Shown in pieces: positions 17,719 through 28,144 of a stretch of 64,000 nt of DNA. The notes beneath the pieces are model-generated. The model was given only the letters and a program-made list of their open reading frames with translations. It was not told the DNA's origin and searched no databases. The translations under genes and the position numbers were made by a program. This DNA comes from Spraguea lophii (Eukaryota; Microsporidia; Spragueidae), in contig LDOQ01000166.1 of assembly GCA_001887945.1 (NCBI GenBank), positions 1 to 64,000 on the forward strand, in the 5' to 3' direction. Position 1 is the stretch's first letter; the number at the start of each line of letters is the position of its first letter.

Positions 17719-18825
17719 TTATATAGGAAAACTACCATCTATTGTCTTCTTAAAGGATTTTAATCCACCCTCTAATACATAACAATCCTTTCCTTCATTG
17801 ATTATCTCCTGTGCATATTTCTGAGCTCTTACACCTCTTGGACATAAAAATACAGGTTTTCTTTTAGATTTTATTACTTCATCTTTTCTAGTTTTAAAAT
17901 CTTTTGCCGGAAGATTTATAGAATCTTTTATCCTAGAAACATCAAATAAAGTTTGGTCTCTGAGATCATATAATTTATATTCTTTTTTGTTTTTAATGTA
18001 TTGTTCCCATGTTATTTTGTATTTCCCATCTACCACAACTCTTTGAGGAGGCACAGTTGATGTTTTGGTGTGTTTTATAAGTTTTTTATTCATACAGATT
18101 TCGCACTCTCCCCTTTTTCTTAAATTAATCTTCTTATAATTATTATCATATCCATTATATGTTATCATGTATGTATCTCTATTCCCTAAAATTAATTTTA
18201 TAACCTCTGTTGCTAAAAATGTTCCAATTGTTCCACATATTGGACCTATTACTCCTAATTCATCACAAGTGGAATTTGATACCTTTTCTTCGGGAAAAAT
18301 ACATCTAAAACAAGATCCCCCTATAGGTAACTTATAAACCTGTCCTTCCCATCGAATTGAAGATCCTAATATTGTATCTTTTTTATAAATCCTAGAATAA
18401 TCACTAATAAGATATCTGGTTTTTATATTATCACAACAATCAATTATTATATCGTAATCTTTCATTAATATAGTTTCTGTTTCTCCAAAAATCGTTCCAT
18501 GTTCTACGATTTTTACCAAGCTATTTAATTTTTGTAATTTTTCTTTAACCACTGTAGATTTTAATCTTCCTACAGATTCTTCATCAAAAAGAATTTGTCT
18601 GTGTAAATTACTAAGTTCTATTTCATCATAATCTACAATTCCTATAGTACCAATACCACATGCCGCTAAATACATAACTAATGGACAACCAAGACCTCCC
18701 AAACCAACTACAAGAACTTTTGATTTCATTAATTTTTCTTGTCCTTCTACACGTAATTCTGGAACAATCATTTGTCGTATATAATGCTTTACCTCTTTTT
18801 TTGTGAATTTAGATTCATACAACAT
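17719..18825 (-). CDS. UBA4: E1-like activating enzyme Uba4/MOCS3 with rhodanese domain
   Basis: Uba4 adenylates the ubiquitin-like protein Urm1 and transfers sulfur to it, for 2-thiolation of tRNA wobble uridine. The 368-residue protein has the ThiF/E1 nucleotide-binding GLGGLG at 41-46 and a Zn site with C172xxC175 and C241xxC244. The adenylation-domain Cys187 precedes DELGVIGP. A rhodanese domain covers about 262-368, with the persulfide Cys328 in FLCPRGVRAQ. Both domains look intact, so activity is expected. Start support is ACCCTTTAT-ATG. A Urm1 partner is not in this window. Confidence 0.92.
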   Translation of the reverse strand: MLYESKFTKKEVKHYIRQMIVPELRVEGQEKLMKSKVLVVGLGGLGCPLVMYLAACGIGTIGIVDYDEIELSNLHRQILFDEESVGRLKSTVVKEKLQKLNSLVKIVEHGTIFGETETILMKDYDIIIDCCDNIKTRYLISDYSRIYKKDTILGSSIRWEGQVYKLPIGGSCFRCIFPEEKVSNSTCDELGVIGPICGTIGTFLATEVIKLILGNRDTYMITYNGYDNNYKKINLRKRGECEICMNKKLIKHTKTSTVPPQRVVVDGKYKITWEQYIKNKKEYKLYDLRDQTLFDVSRIKDSINLPAKDFKTRKDEVIKSKRKPVFLCPRGVRAQKYAQEIINEGKDCYVLEGGLKSFKKTIDGSFPI

Positions 18826-19575
18826 ATAAAGGGTATTTTTATAAAAATTTTATTTCATAAAGGAAATTTAACTTTTATAGAATTTAAATAAAAACAAATT
18901 AATGAATGAAATTTCTTAAAATTTATTTTTTTACATAATTTTAAATATACCCAGTTAAAAATATTACATTATTTATAATGCTGTCTTTCATATTTACATT
19001 AATTATTTTAGAAATAATTGTTGATAAACTTTTACCTTTTAAAGATATATTTTTAAAACGAATTAAACATTCTCTATATACTTATATTAAGGGGAATAGA
19101 TCATAACAATTTAAAGCCTATCCCTCTTATAAAAATACAACATTATTTATATCATACGAAATTTCTACTGTTTGGAACGTAGAATAATTAATACTTAATA
19201 CTTAATTGAAAATAAAATATTCTAATAAATTTAAAATAATTTTTGTATTGAACATATTGTTGATCAATTTATATTCTATACCATATAAGCTAGTAATAAT
19301 AAAATTAGAAAGTTTTTACATTTATAAAATAATATCTATTATAAATAAAAGTTTTATTAGGAATGGTTTGGATTTATAGATTCCTTCTAATATTTATATT
19401 TTTTCATATTTTTTATTTATTTTGTACATCAAATCATTAGATTTTATTTTTTATAAAAATTCAAAGACTTTAAAGAAACATTTGTTAAATAAATAGTAAT
19501 AGGAAACACGACATGAATAATTTTTATCTGTAAAAATACTCAATATTATTTTTTTGTTATCATACCAACCCTCTT
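18826..19575. other. Divergent intergenic, nothing firm
   Basis: About 750 bp lie between the divergent UBA4 and zinc-finger genes. The stretch ATAAATAAAAGTTTTATT near 19340 resembles the SINE 3' end, but the sequence before it does not match the SINE body convincingly. Confidence 0.4.
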
Positions 19576-21576
19576 ATGGTTATGAAATCAAACAACATAA
19601 AACAACCCACTTATTCTGACAAAGATTTATTCTACAAATGTTTTTACAAAGATTGCCATCTAATGTATTCTACAATCTACGCTCTTAGAAAACATGTTGT
19701 AACATATAAACATTCTAATTATTTTGATAATGAGGTTTTTTCATTAAAATGTCCATATAGAGAATGTTGTGAAGTTTATATTCATAATAATTTTTTTCCT
19801 AATTTTGAAATAAAAAATTTGGTTTTTCCACATTTGAAGAGAAAACATTCAATGGTAAAAGAAGATATATATAATATATTAGAAGCTGTGTATGAATGTG
19901 TAATAGAATATAAAAATAATGGAAATAAATTAAAGGTAAAAAGCAGGAACAAAGAAGTTGTACACAAAAAAGAAGATGTCATAATTAATATGGAAGATAT
20001 GCAAAATGATAATGGGGTTTTAAAAAACATATTTTCTACCATATTTTTCAATTCTGTAATTTATATTGGGGATATTAGAAATAAGAATCTATTCTATTGC
20101 AGATTGAATGGTTGTGGAAAATCTTTTAATAGTTTAACTGCATATAAATATCATTGTTTTAATTTCTACCATTCCTTAAAACATATTTTTTTAAAATATG
20201 ATTTTACTATTGAATTACAATTGTCGGATATTATAGATTTACTAAGAGAAAAATATAAAATAAAAGATAAATTTCTTATAGAGGGCATTCACCATCATTC
20301 AATGTATTTAATAGATCATAGCTATCCTATAAAATTTAGTTTAGATCCAGAAGCTGTGTCAAAAAAAAGAAAGGAAAAAACAAAAATAAAGGAAAGTAAA
20401 ATAGATTGCACCAAAATATTGGAAGGATTAGAGCAAAATAATAATGAGAATATGGACGAAGAAAAAGAAGATATTTTTAACAGTATAATTTTGAAAGGGA
20501 AAAAATATAAATTAGAAGGTAAAATAGAAGATGGTTTGCATACAATAGAATGTATTAACCAAGAAATAACTGCTTCTTGTAAAATTAAAAATCTTCTTTG
20601 GGTTGCAACAACAGAAATGGAAATACACGAAAAAAGGATGTTTGAGTTTAAAGAGGGTAAATCTCAAATTATAGTTTTTAAGGAAAAAGAAAAAATTAAA
20701 GAATATCATTTTGAACATGGATATATACGAAAGATTGAATATGTAGATAAATATTTATATTTGTTATTCAATGATGGAATATTAAGAGTTTATACTTTGA
20801 ATATTGCGGATACCAAGGAAAACCATTTTGATGAAGAGATTTTTAAAAGAAATTTTTTATATCAGAATATAAATTTAACCCGGAAATCTCCTACAGAGTT
20901 ATATTTAGAATATCATAAAGACATAGAAATAAAAAATATAATGGATTTTTGTGTTTCCAGAAATAAAATATTTTTATGTGATGGATTAAAATTCTATAAA
21001 ATTATAGATAATAAGATTGTAAAATCTACAGACAATTTAGATTATATTATAATATCAATAGCCTGTAATATGGAAGAAAACCCGAATATCTTTTTTATTG
21101 ATGTATGTGGTAAATTATTCTGTTTTGATGAAAATTTTGAAAATGAAAGAGTTATTACATCAGTTGCTGGATACACACTTCTAAAATTTATACCAGAATA
21201 TAATTATATATTTATTTCTGATACATTCAATGGTATAGCCAAAATATTTAAACATCCATATAAAAAATCTATTATTCTAAAACAGAAAATGATTTCTGCT
21301 ATCGATATAAATCAAAATTGCTATCTCACTGGATTATATAATGGCTCGGTATATTTTTCATACCATGGAAAAAAGACAGTTTATTTTGAAAAAGTGTTAA
21401 AATGTATAAAAAGAAAAAATTATTATGTTTTGTGTACGACTGAGCAAGAATTTAATTTTTTAAAAGAAAAGGATAAAGGGTATAATAAAGTTGTAAGCGT
21501 GGTAGATACGTATTTCTACCCTAGTTATGTTGTTATATTATACACAAATGGTATCGTATGTTATATTGATCAATAA
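19576..21576 (+). CDS. C2H2 zinc-finger protein with probable beta-propeller
   Basis: The 666-residue product has three C2H2-like fingers: C22/C27/H40/H46, C59/C64/H86/H91 and C175/C180/H193/H199. All have the C-x4-C spacing. A basic linker follows (about 264-280). From about residue 320 to the end there are repeated beta-rich stretches of WD/PQQ character (VDKYLYLLFNDGILRVY, NIFFIDVCGKLFCFDE, LTGLYNGSVYFSYHG). Zinc fingers joined to a propeller suggest a chromatin or Pol III factor; a TFIIIC tau60/tau91-like subunit is one option, but this is weakly supported. ACCCTCTT precedes the ATG, and a second in-frame ATG lies two codons on. Confidence 0.6.
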   Translation: MVMKSNNIKQPTYSDKDLFYKCFYKDCHLMYSTIYALRKHVVTYKHSNYFDNEVFSLKCPYRECCEVYIHNNFFPNFEIKNLVFPHLKRKHSMVKEDIYNILEAVYECVIEYKNNGNKLKVKSRNKEVVHKKEDVIINMEDMQNDNGVLKNIFSTIFFNSVIYIGDIRNKNLFYCRLNGCGKSFNSLTAYKYHCFNFYHSLKHIFLKYDFTIELQLSDIIDLLREKYKIKDKFLIEGIHHHSMYLIDHSYPIKFSLDPEAVSKKRKEKTKIKESKIDCTKILEGLEQNNNENMDEEKEDIFNSIILKGKKYKLEGKIEDGLHTIECINQEITASCKIKNLLWVATTEMEIHEKRMFEFKEGKSQIIVFKEKEKIKEYHFEHGYIRKIEYVDKYLYLLFNDGILRVYTLNIADTKENHFDEEIFKRNFLYQNINLTRKSPTELYLEYHKDIEIKNIMDFCVSRNKIFLCDGLKFYKIIDNKIVKSTDNLDYIIISIACNMEENPNIFFIDVCGKLFCFDENFENERVITSVAGYTLLKFIPEYNYIFISDTFNGIAKIFKHPYKKSIILKQKMISAIDINQNCYLTGLYNGSVYFSYHGKKTVYFEKVLKCIKRKNYYVLCTTEQEFNFLKEKDKGYNKVVSVVDTYFYPSYVVILYTNGIVCYIDQ

Positions 21577-22106
21577 TCACTTTTATTAATTAAATATAAT
21601 TATATTTATTCCCTATTTTCTTTGTAAAAAATCTGATTTATATGTAAAATTTCACTGCACAATTTTTTTTATTTTTTATGATAGATTGTTATAAAATAAT
21701 TTTTTCAGTAATAAATGGGTGAAAGGTTTTCTCTTCCTCTGATTGAGAACAAGAAAAATCATAAAATTATTGGATAATAATATTATCAACGAGCCCAGAA
21801 CATCAAATAAGTAAGAAAGAATATAATAAAATACCATTTGTAGAAAGATAACAGATCTTTTTTTTAAAAGTAAAAGGTGTTGCGATTATATAAGATTAAT
21901 AAACATTAAACATTTCTAATATTTTTCTTTTTAAGAAATTTATGAAATTTCCTAAAATAACTATTATATTATATTTCATAACAAACAGTATATTTCAATA
22001 TTAATCAAATATAATAATATTTATTCAATTGGTTATAGTATCAATTATCTTTTAGATATAATAATAAATTTTTGTTTCATATTGGTTATCTGTATATTAA
22101 CTAATA
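21577..22106. other. Intergenic, nothing recognised
   Basis: Convergent spacer between the zinc-finger gene and TRM5. It is AT-rich, without repeat or frame of note. Confidence 0.5.
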
Positions 22107-23282
22107 TTATATATTATCTTTATTACGTCTCTTTAAATAATCCTTAAGTTTTATAGTTAATTTATACATTTTCTTTTTAGGAGATACGGTTCTTATTTCT
22201 TTGATATACTCATCTTCTATATATGCTTGTATTTCTGTCTTTAAAAAATCTCGCACACTGATTTCTTTTCTACAAAAAAAATATGCATGTATTATTCCCT
22301 CATCATTCAGATGCTCTAAAAATTTTATAAATTTAAGTGATACTTCTGGAAGATTAAATACAAAATGGTTGACTTTTATTTTTGTATCAAACTCCTCTAA
22401 AAATATCTTTGCATCCAGATTATAGACAAAAGATCGATTGGATATTTTATTAATTTTAATATTTTCTTTTAAACATTCTATGGCAAATGGATTTATATCA
22501 TTACAATACACAATACATCCTTTTTTCATTGCTGGTATTGATATAGGACCTACACCACAGGTGGTATCTAAAACAATATCATTCTTTTTAAAATTTTCTA
22601 TTAAATCCATTCTTTCATTTTGTAGTTTAGAACACCAGTATACATGTTCCAAGTTTATGAAAAATTTATTGTTCATTTCTTTATGTATTGTTTTTAGATT
22701 ATTTTCTCCTGCCAATATTTTATAATTGTAACATCTATGTACATTTTCTATTATACCTATTTTAGTAATAACCGTAGTTATATTTTTTATTTCATTTAAA
22801 AGTATTTCACCTATAATATTTCCATAGGATAATTGTTCGTCTTTCAAATTTAAATGTAAAATAGATCCTACTTGTTCAAATGAAGAAACATTTATATTTT
22901 TATCTATTTTATATAATATTTCTTTATAATTATTTTTTATACATATATTTATTTTTTTATCACTCAGATTATTATCCTTTAAAAGAATTATAAGTGAATT
23001 TGGAGGAAATTGTAAATTATCAATATTCTTATCACCATCATTATTTTTGTTATTATAAAAATTTTTAACTTCTTTAAAAATGACATCTATATCTTTATTA
23101 ACATTTTTTTCTTTTTGAGAATTTTCTGAAATATAAAAATTACTATATTTTTTATTTGGGTCTATGATATTCGGTAGGCCTTTATGATTGAGAAAATATT
23201 TTTTTAAAGATTTAATTTTATCTGTTTCTGTTTTTTCTATGGTAATATAATATGCTTCTATTTCTGAAAATATAAAATCCAT
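22107..23282 (-). CDS. TRM5: tRNA (guanine37-N1)-methyltransferase Trm5
   Basis: Trm5 makes m1G37 next to the anticodon using S-adenosylmethionine, which protects the reading frame. The 391-residue sequence has the linking segment NLEHVYWCSKLQNERMDLIE. The class-I methyltransferase motif VLDTTCGVGPISIPA and the acidic loop CNDINPFAIECLKENIKIN follow, then the family NLPE motif (FVFNLPEVSLKF). The N-terminal D1 region is divergent and Asn/Lys-rich. Length is typical (about 400-500). ACCCT lies directly before ATG. Confidence 0.88.
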   Translation of the reverse strand: MDFIFSEIEAYYITIEKTETDKIKSLKKYFLNHKGLPNIIDPNKKYSNFYISENSQKEKNVNKDIDVIFKEVKNFYNNKNNDGDKNIDNLQFPPNSLIILLKDNNLSDKKINICIKNNYKEILYKIDKNINVSSFEQVGSILHLNLKDEQLSYGNIIGEILLNEIKNITTVITKIGIIENVHRCYNYKILAGENNLKTIHKEMNNKFFINLEHVYWCSKLQNERMDLIENFKKNDIVLDTTCGVGPISIPAMKKGCIVYCNDINPFAIECLKENIKINKISNRSFVYNLDAKIFLEEFDTKIKVNHFVFNLPEVSLKFIKFLEHLNDEGIIHAYFFCRKEISVRDFLKTEIQAYIEDEYIKEIRTVSPKKKMYKLTIKLKDYLKRRNKDNI

Positions 23283-23614
23283 AGGGTTTAAATTTAGTAA
23301 TATGTTTAAAAAAGAAAATATATTTTTAATAATATAATTCTTTAAATTGTATTCAACCGAGAAACTTTTATTGATAATAATTTTAAAGATGTCTTTTATA
23401 ATAGTTTATTTCTTTATTATTTATTATATCTTGGATTAAGGTGATTATTCCGGTTAAATAATATAATTTTAAATATTAGAATACATTCACATGACTTAAA
23501 AGGAGTTCATAAAAATATTAATAGATTTGTAAATAAAAGAGAGTATATACATCAAATAAAAAATAATAAAATATATAATCTATAAAAAGATATTTAATGA
23601 CTTTAAAATATATT
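23283..23614. other. Intergenic, nothing recognised
   Basis: AT-rich spacer between TRM5 and the RPC82-like gene on the same strand. Confidence 0.5.
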
Positions 23615-24808
23615 TTATTCGTTTAATTCTAAATTCATTATAAAATGTATTTTTACTACATTCAAAAAATCTGATATGGCTAAACAATAATTACTGGCAC
23701 ACTCCTCTTTAAAATATTGTTTTCTTAATTTTATTTTTTCTATAATAATATCTTCTAATCTACGTTTAATATTCAAAGAAGATTCTTTCGCAAAATAAAA
23801 TCGTATATCCTGTTTTTTATTTGAGAGGCTTACCAAATTAATTATTCCTAACTTTGCAAATTCTAATATAATCCATTTTATTTTTTCTTTTTCTATTAAA
23901 GAAGTAAATGTAATATCTTTATCTTCTATTATTTTATTATCGAATATTGCATTGTAGGCTCTTTTAAATTCTTTTAAAGATATATTTTCTTCGTATTTTT
24001 TATTTTTTGATAATAAATCAGCTATAAACTGATTTCGAATATTTTCTAACAACTTTTTGTATCTTATTTCAATTTTTCCACTTTTTAATCTTTTTGTTTC
24101 ACTACTTTCAATTGTATCGATAAAATTTATTATTTTTTCGTTTAAAATATATTTTATAAGATCTCTATCCAACAAGCTTCTCTTTTCAACTGCTTTATAA
24201 TAATTAAGAATATTAATATTGTACCTATTACTTATATAGTCATAACTTATTTCTTGAAATAATATAAATTTTAGCGTATTATAATCAACAATATGATATT
24301 TTGTTTTATTATCATTTATATTTTTACTTTCTTTTGCTTCTGCTTCTTTTTTTATCTTTATTTTTTTCGTTTCTGCTTTTGTAGGTTTTTTTATTTTTGT
24401 ATTCAATTTAAATGTAATTATATGTTCTTTATCTGCTTTCTTTATAACATTATTGCATTCCAACACTGTAATCTCGTTCTCTTCCATTAAATAAATACCA
24501 GAAAATAATATTTCTTTAAATAAATTTAATTCATTTGGAAAACGTTTAGAAATCACATCTATGTAATATGTAAAATATAAACGTTCTTTGATTTCATTTT
24601 CATAAATTTTATAATATGTAATATTATCTATTACAGAATATTTTACAATTCTTTGATGTATAAGAATAGATAATCCTAAAAACGTATCTTCAATCGAAAT
24701 TTTTAAACCATTGGATATATTTTGTGCTGTATTTATATTGTATTTTAAAAGATATTTACAAACAATATAAGGAAGATAATCGAAATCTGATATTATTAAG
24801 TCAAGCAT
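23615..24808 (-). CDS. RPC82: RNA polymerase III subunit RPC82/RPC3-like
   Basis: RPC82 forms the C82-C34-C31 initiation subcomplex of Pol III. The N-terminal 110 residues match its first winged-helix unit: an IISDFDYLPYIVCKYLLK helix, then a segment ending in LSILIHQRIVKYSV with the family L-x-x-L-I-Q-H-x-x-V pattern, then YYIDVISKRFPNELNL. A Lys/Glu-rich linker (about 140-165) is followed by helical and winged-helix-like regions to the end. At 397 aa it is well below yeast Rpc82 (654 aa), consistent with reduction. TATCCCT precedes ATG. Confidence is limited by divergence after residue 120. Confidence 0.7.
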   Translation of the reverse strand: MLDLIISDFDYLPYIVCKYLLKYNINTAQNISNGLKISIEDTFLGLSILIHQRIVKYSVIDNITYYKIYENEIKERLYFTYYIDVISKRFPNELNLFKEILFSGIYLMEENEITVLECNNVIKKADKEHIITFKLNTKIKKPTKAETKKIKIKKEAEAKESKNINDNKTKYHIVDYNTLKFILFQEISYDYISNRYNINILNYYKAVEKRSLLDRDLIKYILNEKIINFIDTIESSETKRLKSGKIEIRYKKLLENIRNQFIADLLSKNKKYEENISLKEFKRAYNAIFDNKIIEDKDITFTSLIEKEKIKWIILEFAKLGIINLVSLSNKKQDIRFYFAKESSLNIKRRLEDIIIEKIKLRKQYFKEECASNYCLAISDFLNVVKIHFIMNLELNE

Positions 24809-24981
24809 AGGGATATATTATTTATTGAAAAGAAAAAAATAGATTTTAAACTTTCTTATAAAAGATTATTTACAAATAGAATTATTTTGTAATTGAATAA
24901 ATAAAATCATTATTATTGATATTTTAAGAAATACACAATGTTATTTTTTACATTTTTTCGAAAAAATATTTTCCCCAAAAA

Positions 24982-25506
24982 ATGAAAATTGGCAGAAAAA
25001 AATTCGCAAAAATAAAAAAAGTAATAAACAGATTTAAAAAGGAACCCAAACCCAAAGAAGAGATAGTTAACATTGATCCCAACTTCAATGATTACTTTGC
25101 CATCAATGAATCATTAAAACCACCATATAATGTAATTTTAGATACAAATTTCATATGTCATAGTATATCTCGTAGAATGGACATAGAAACAGAATTAATG
25201 AGATGTTTATATGGAAATGTTAAAATATGGATTACTGAATGTGTATTTGGAGAATTAGAAAAACTTGGTATTAAATACAAAGCAGCAGTTGCAGCAGTAA
25301 GAAATATTAAACATCATGTACTAATATGTGATCATAAAGGTATATATGCAGATGATTGTATCGTCAATAGAATATCTGTACATAAATGTTATATTATAGC
25401 CACTTGTGATACAGAATTGAAAAATAGAATAAGAAAAGTACCAGGAATACCTATTTTATATGTTAAAGGAAGAAAATATGATATTGAAAGATTACCAGTA
25501 TTGTAA
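24982..25506 (+). CDS. FCF1: rRNA-processing endonuclease Fcf1/Utp24 (PIN domain)
   Basis: Fcf1 is the PIN nuclease implicated in cleavage at sites A1 and A2 of pre-18S rRNA in the SSU processome. The 174-residue protein has a basic N-terminus and the PIN core with all acidic residues in place: ILDTNFICHS, TECVFGELEKLG, YADDCIVN and IATCDTELKNR. It ends VPGIPILYVKGRKYDIERLP. Length and pattern are close to other eukaryotes (about 190 aa). CCCCAAAAA precedes ATG. Its relative UTP23 lies 19 kb away with a degenerate site. Confidence 0.95.
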   Translation: MKIGRKKFAKIKKVINRFKKEPKPKEEIVNIDPNFNDYFAINESLKPPYNVILDTNFICHSISRRMDIETELMRCLYGNVKIWITECVFGELEKLGIKYKAAVAAVRNIKHHVLICDHKGIYADDCIVNRISVHKCYIIATCDTELKNRIRKVPGIPILYVKGRKYDIERLPVL

Positions 25507-25964
25507 AAATAAAATTTTATTATTTATAGAACATACTAAATATTCCTGTTATCTTTTTTTAGTATTTTTCTTATAATTTTATATTGTTTATAAAATATAA
25601 AATTATACTTCATAAAGATTAATAATAAAATAATCTATTAATTAACATTTCATCTAAAAAATACCTTTGTTATAGAAAATATTTACATTATTCGTTTATT
25701 TCTTTTTTATATTTATTTTATTCGTTATAAAAGAAAGTAAACTGAAAAATACAAATTTATAAAGATTTCAAAAAATAATAATGTTAGAAAGAAGAAGATA
25801 ATTATTTTATTTAACAATTATCATATCATATGTTTAATCTCCGTATCAAAAGTAATATTATATATTTTTATATAATAATCTTTATATCTGAATATTGTAA
25901 TCCAAATATAAAAAAGATAACAAAGTAATTATTCTTAATATTTTCAAACTAAGATATTTTATTT
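25507..25964. other. Intergenic, nothing recognised
   Basis: Convergent AT-rich spacer between FCF1 and the p24 gene, without features. Confidence 0.5.
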
Positions 25965-26513
25965 TTAAACTTTCTGTCTTCTTTCAAATATTCTTATAAC
26001 ATCATCATGAAGATAATAAACTACACCCAGACAGAAGATAATTTCCAATATCAGTATAAATTTAATAAATCTTGAATTTTTCCTTGCCATTTCTAAATGT
26101 TGTTTCTGATTATTAAGATGGTTTCTTTGATGTTTAATGCTATCTCTTAGTGTATCTTCAAGATCTGCAATAACATCTATTTCTTCTATATGTCCTAAGG
26201 CACCGACTATTTCTTTATTAACATCTGGGCATCTGAAAAAGAATTGAATTTTTTTATCATGAGGATTTTCTACAGTGTAATGTAAGGTAGTGGGTTTTTT
26301 AATATTCATGTGAGAAGAGATGTAATTATTGTTGAAGGTATCGTAAACCCTTCCTAATGAATCTTTTACTGTTACTTTTATTTTTTCATTACCATGTTCA
26401 AAAAATTCAAATTTGTAAAGTTGTGCTTTAGAAATATGATCTTCGAAGGTAAAAGTTTCATGGGGATAAATATCAACTACTAAAGCAGAGAATAAATTGA
26501 AGAATAAAAACAT
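25965..26513 (-). CDS. p24/EMP24 family cargo receptor (GOLD domain)
   Basis: p24 proteins cycle between ER and Golgi in COPII/COPI vesicles and load cargo, including GPI-anchored proteins. The 182-residue product has a signal peptide (about 1-13) and a beta-rich GOLD domain (about 14-105, with FFFRCPDVNKEIVGALGHIE near its end). A coiled-coil stretch (about 110-145) and one membrane helix (about 149-168) follow. The short basic cytosolic tail ends IFERRQKV. The typical topology is complete. CTACCC directly abuts ATG. Its presence fits the nearby GPI-anchor genes. Confidence 0.85.
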   Translation of the reverse strand: MFLFFNLFSALVVDIYPHETFTFEDHISKAQLYKFEFFEHGNEKIKVTVKDSLGRVYDTFNNNYISSHMNIKKPTTLHYTVENPHDKKIQFFFRCPDVNKEIVGALGHIEEIDVIADLEDTLRDSIKHQRNHLNNQKQHLEMARKNSRFIKFILILEIIFCLGVVYYLHDDVIRIFERRQKV

Positions 26514-26667
26514 GGGTAGATATAAATAAAAATATTTAATTTAGAATAAACATTAATAAAGAAATAATAAATATATCACCTAGATTATAATGTATATACT
26601 TTTAAGCAACAACGTGAAAAACGTTTTTATATTGTTAATTAAAAATAACATTTTTATTTGTTTTGTT

Positions 26668-27107
26668 AAATTTTTATTTATAGAAGTTTCCTAACCGATT
26701 ACAGCCTACCATGGTCTATATCTTCTGGTTCCTATTTAAACTTGCATTAACTGGTTTTACGGAATATATACATTGGCTCATTCTATCTTATGCATTAGGG
26801 AGTTATGATTTTGTGTATGATACACGACGACATCATCCTCCTGGGTTTTTAAAGATTCTTAACCTCTTTCTTGCTACAATGTTGACTGTATCACAAATTA
26901 ATACAAGAATTGCAATTACAACAGGTAAATATTACTTTAATCTACTAATAAGACCGTCATGCAAGACACGGCTAAACTATATTATCCAACCACACATACT
27001 CAACAGTCATTCTCTTCTATTTTTATTTCATTGAAAAATATTCTGGGTAGGATTCAAACTTGCTAGGCTTGGGATTTGGTTATCAAGATTATTCAACTAA
27101 GTGGGTT
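26668..27107 (-). mobile_element. SINE copy F, near full-length, diverged
   Basis: Read on the minus strand, a degraded head (CCCACTTAGTTGAATAATC) and a B box with changes (AGTTTGAATCC) lead into the linker and body, ending in CTATAAATAAAAATTT. Conserved landmarks include GCATAAGATAGAATGAGCC and TAGGCTGTAATCGG. The level of change suggests an older insertion than copies D or E. Confidence 0.88.
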
Positions 27108-28144
27108 ATAATGAATATGATAATAAAAAATATATAATATATTTAGAAAAGAAAATAAATTGCAAGCAAATTAATTCTTTTTTGCTGAATTTAGGACTTA
27201 TTAAACAAAATCATAGTTATCCTTTATGTAGAAGCATATGAAAACGATAAACAGTAAGTGTAATGATGGTTTTATTTCAAGATGTCATGGTAAAAATACA
27301 ACAAAAATATAATTTCTATAATAAGAGTTAATATGGTAATATTAAATTATATTTGATTGTTATAATTTGAGAAATATACAAATGTATTCAGAAAAGAGAA
27401 TTTAAACATATAACGAGGAAAGTATAAATATAATTTGATAATGTGAAATCAGTAATATCAAATTTCGAGTATTATATAATAAAAATTCCGTATAAAAAGA
27501 TATGTAATAAAGATAGGCGGACTGAAATAAATTAGTCAGTCATTAAAAAAAGAATGTGTGATGTTATAAGAGTTAATAAACAAAATATGGGTTATTAGAG
27601 ATGTTAATTACGATAATTAATGAAATATTTTTTGATATATGGATTACAAGAAATGTAAACTCCTTGAGATACATTATTAAGAAAAATGTTAAAAAGGATT
27701 CGACAATAATAAGAAATTGTTAAAAATAACATAAAAAGCTTCAAAATCGAAATTATAAACATTATAAAATAAATAATTTAAGAAATAAACATACAAACAA
27801 TATAAGCAAACCGGCGAAGGATAAAAGATTATATAAAATAAGAAAACACAAATTTAAACATAGTGTCTTGGAAGTGATTTTACGGTGTTTTTTAAAAGAC
27901 TTTTAAAGTAATTAAAATACTTTTTTGTTTGAATTTAATATTGTTTTTCATGTGGTTAAAATTCATTATCACCTTAAGTTATAATAAGTTAGTTATTATT
28001 TATCTACATACTTTTATAAAATAAAAACAATACGGGTGAAATGATGAAAGTAGAATGATACGAGGAATCTATATTTAAATAACTAGGAAAATAAAATGTT
28101 AAAGGAAATACAAAAATTATAAAATAAAATCCAGTAACAGTTTT
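27108..28144. other. Intergenic with a decayed transposase
   Basis: Apart from the transposase relic at about 27430-27900 (listed separately), nothing is recognised in this convergent stretch. Confidence 0.5.
27430..27900 (+). pseudogene. Decayed ISXO2/Merlin-like DDE transposase
   Basis: Pieces of an ISXO2 (IS1016/Merlin-type) transposase appear in order, broken by stops and at least one frame change. RRTEIN, a stop and SVIKKRM correspond to the family's E-I-D-E-S-x-x-x-K-R, with the catalytic D changed to N and E to a stop. INEIFFDIW then ITRNVNSLRYIIKKNVKK and DSTII match the segment R-x-x-x-T-L-x-x-I-I-K-x-x-V-x-x-G-[ST]-T-I-I. NKHTNNI matches the H-T-N-T-I-E block. The spacing is shortened before HTN, suggesting a deletion. 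It cannot encode an active enzyme. I could not define terminal inverted repeats. Confidence 0.6.

Noticed and set aside
19330..19360. SINE 3'-end-like ATAAATAAAAGTTTTATT
   Set aside because: The preceding 250 bp do not show the body blocks in order, so chance in AT-rich DNA is as likely.
26711..27034. 107-codon frame on plus
   Set aside because: It reads through SINE copy F in antisense; frame not shared with other copies in intact form.
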